7,191 nt of DNA, from assembly GCA_020352595.1 (NCBI GenBank), contig CP070682.1, positions 1,742,400-1,749,590 on the forward strand, given 5' to 3'. A program made the position numbers and the translations under genes. This DNA is from a bacterium. GTDB lineage: Bacteria; BMS3Abin14. How positions within the stretch are numbered: position 1 is the stretch's first letter; each line of letters begins with the position of its first letter. The notes under the pieces were generated by a model, which was not told where the DNA came from, searched no databases, and saw nothing but the letters and a program-made list of their open reading frames with translations. Below, one piece after another: positions 5,387 through 7,191 of this stretch.

Positions 5387-7191
5387 ATGAGGGGAGCGCG
5401 AACGAGGATCCTGGCGACGGCCTCCGTTGCCCTGCTCGTCCTTCTGGGGGGCATGGATGCCCTGGCCGAAGAGCTGGTTCTTGAAACGCCGGAGTGCGGA
5501 GCCGAAACCCAGAGAGGGTACGGGCTTTGCGTCGGGTTCGAGGGCCTCAGCCTGGATGGCGGCGGGGAGACGATCCTGCCCTACCGGTACCTTGAATCCT
5601 ATCCCACGGCCAAGGGCCACTATCACCAGCCGGTGCGCTTCGGCCTCCTGGACCTGTCCTTCACCTACGACGGCGACGGATACTACACCTTCTCCGGCGA
5701 CAATTACGGTGGTTCGACGGTCTTCGTGCTTCAGTCGAGCAAGTTCGTGAAGAACATCGAGCACGAGAACCTTCCCGGCCCCTTCAGCACGGCGGGCGCG
5801 CCGGACTACTGGTCCACCGACCTGGACCCCGCCGACGAATACGCTCTTGATATTGAGGAACACTATGCCTCAGTCAGGTACAAGTGGTCTGGTTACCCGG
5901 CCCACGTGGCAGTGGCCGTGAGGCGGTTCGAGAACGAGGGTGAAAAGCAGCAGATCTTTCTCAACGAGAACTGCGCCACCAGGTGCCACAACATCTCCGG
6001 CACGAGGGAGGTGGCCACCACAACGGATCAGCTTTTCATCAGCGGCGACGCCCACATGGGGCCTGTGGACGTCTCCTACCAGTACAAGGGCACGCAGTTC
6101 GCGGACGACATGCCGGATCCCGTGTACAGCTTCGGGACCATATTCAGTTTCTCCGGGACGAGGGACGTGCACAACGCCTACCCGGACGTGGAATCGAGCG
6201 AGCACACCCTCAACGTCAGCACCAACCACACAGGCCGCGTCACCGGCTTTCTCGGGGTGGGGCTGGGGGAGCGGGAGAACACCAACACCGGCATCAGGGA
6301 GGAGTACCGGAACCTTCTGGGCCGTTTTCTCTGGAGGCCGAACACTTCCTGGGCCCTGACCCTCGACTCCCGCCAGTTCTACAGACAGGATGACGATCCG
6401 GGTGCGCTCCTGCAGTCCCTCAGGCTGGCCGACGGCAGCCCGCTCAGGTACGGGACGGTGGAGAGCCGTCACCGGGCCATCGTCTCCTACTACCCGGTCC
6501 GGGGCGTGGACCTGAAGGGTGCCTTCACACGGACCCAGACCGAGAGGGAGGACAACGAACTGTGGGGTCTGCCCGACGAGACCGTTTCCAACGAAATGCG
6601 GTTCACAGCCCGCCTGAAGCCGCTGGCGCGGCTCAAAGTGGACGCCACCTTCTCGGACAGATCCACGGACGACCCTGCCTACAGGACCACGCCCACGGAC
6701 AGCAGGGCCATGACCCTCGGGGGGCATTGGATCCCTTCTGCGCGCCTGAGCCTGGAGGCCAACCTCAAGGACTTCAGGGACGAGAACAGCCGCAGCGGGC
6801 TGCTCAACGAGCGCCAGATCCTCGAGGCGGGGCTGACCTACGTGCCGTCCGCGCCGGTGTCGCTGGTTTTCCGTGCCTACCAGTTCACCAGCGACATCAC
6901 CACGGATGTCACCTTCGCCGACATCTCCCCAACCCCGGTCATCGGTGACGACGTGCCTTATTCGGCGGAGGGGATCCAGTACCTGCTCCAGGCCACATGG
7001 AGGGTGGGCAAGAACACCAGCATCACAGGCCAGTTCAACCATCTCGAGGCCCAGGGTGCCTATAAGACCTCCGCGCCCCTGGGGATGATCACCTGCCCGG
7101 CCCTGTTGATGGCCACCATGATGAAGGGCCACGGGAAATCGGACTCCCTGAGGTTGCCCAGGCGCTCCCCCGCCAGCGGCGAATCCGCGGG
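5387..7191 (+). CDS. MtrB/PioB-like outer-membrane beta-barrel of the porin-cytochrome conduit (3' end outside window)
   Basis: A single frame is open from ATG 5387 to the right edge (601 codons, no stop). Its codons stay G/C-ending throughout, so this is the coding frame and the opposite-strand frames are shadows. GGAGG (5377-5381) lies five bases before the ATG. Residues 1-27 form a signal peptide (basic MRGARTR, hydrophobic core, cleavage after DALA). The mature part shows alternating polar/aromatic strands typical of large barrels, such as FGLLDLSFTYDGDGYYTF, AVIVSYYP-like strands and LTLDSRQFY. Length and position just behind a deca-heme cytochrome fit the MtrB/PioB family, which sheathes MtrA across the outer membrane. 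Unusual points are Cys37 and Cys48 near the N-terminus and a CATRCH motif (Cys196-His201), a CX3CH that could bind heme. The last 30 visible residues (MITCPALLMATMMKGHG and onward) look less barrel-like. Family call is by pattern and context; about 50-150 C-terminal residues are probably missing. Confidence 0.85.
   Translation, partial: MRGARTRILATASVALLVLLGGMDALAEELVLETPECGAETQRGYGLCVGFEGLSLDGGGETILPYRYLESYPTAKGHYHQPVRFGLLDLSFTYDGDGYYTFSGDNYGGSTVFVLQSSKFVKNIEHENLPGPFSTAGAPDYWSTDLDPADEYALDIEEHYASVRYKWSGYPAHVAVAVRRFENEGEKQQIFLNENCATRCHNISGTREVATTTDQLFISGDAHMGPVDVSYQYKGTQFADDMPDPVYSFGTIFSFSGTRDVHNAYPDVESSEHTLNVSTNHTGRVTGFLGVGLGERENTNTGIREEYRNLLGRFLWRPNTSWALTLDSRQFYRQDDDPGALLQSLRLADGSPLRYGTVESRHRAIVSYYPVRGVDLKGAFTRTQTEREDNELWGLPDETVSNEMRFTARLKPLARLKVDATFSDRSTDDPAYRTTPTDSRAMTLGGHWIPSARLSLEANLKDFRDENSRSGLLNERQILEAGLTYVPSAPVSLVFRAYQFTSDITTDVTFADISPTPVIGDDVPYSAEGIQYLLQATWRVGKNTSITGQFNHLEAQGAYKTSAPLGMITCPALLMATMMKGHGKSDSLRLPRRSPASGESA

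Noticed and set aside
5870..7132. Minus-strand open frame of 420 codons
   Set aside because: It lies opposite the barrel gene, whose plus frame is open with G/C-ending codons, a signal peptide and a ribosome site. The minus frame is a high-GC shadow.

Overview
The window comes from a high-GC Gram-negative bacterium. The coding genes use strongly G/C-ending codons. A TrkH potassium channel, a deca-heme periplasmic cytochrome and an outer-membrane beta-barrel partner together suggest a metal-reducing deltaproteobacterium (Desulfobacterota, Geobacter- or Desulfuromonas-like). This placement is inferred from gene content and style, not from a phylogenetic marker.

Layout. At the left edge is the C-terminal half of a TrkH-type K+ uptake subunit (2-691, cut by the edge). 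A repeat-bearing spacer follows (692-923), then a doubtful 47-residue single-membrane-helix ORF (924-1067), and a well-formed sigma70-type promoter driving a small exported Gly/Cys-rich protein of unknown function (1170-1607). A strong shared hairpin terminator (1650-1680) separates it from a convergent alanine dehydrogenase gene on the minus strand (1714-2823). The divergent spacer between ald and a one-domain cupin gene (2996-3355) holds a perfect TTGAC-N4-GTCAA dyad of the kind bound by the FNR/CRP family, plus an AT-rich island. A PaaI-like hotdog thioesterase (3635-4066, probably starting at TTG) ends in a classic Rho-independent terminator (4102-4136).

The right third is the most interesting part. 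A roughly 280-base spacer contains a structured leader with mutually exclusive pairings (4146-4248). It is followed by an apparent two-gene operon: a MtrA/DmsE-type deca-heme cytochrome c (4349-5350), then, 36 bases later, a large beta-barrel protein of the MtrB/PioB type (from 5387, running off the right edge). Together these would form a porin-cytochrome conduit that moves electrons between the periplasm and the cell exterior. An outer-surface cytochrome would be expected just beyond the right edge.

The strongest unusual signals are two heme-like CX3CH motifs. One replaces the first CXXCH of the cytochrome. The other lies inside the barrel protein itself, which raises the possibility of a heme carried by the porin.
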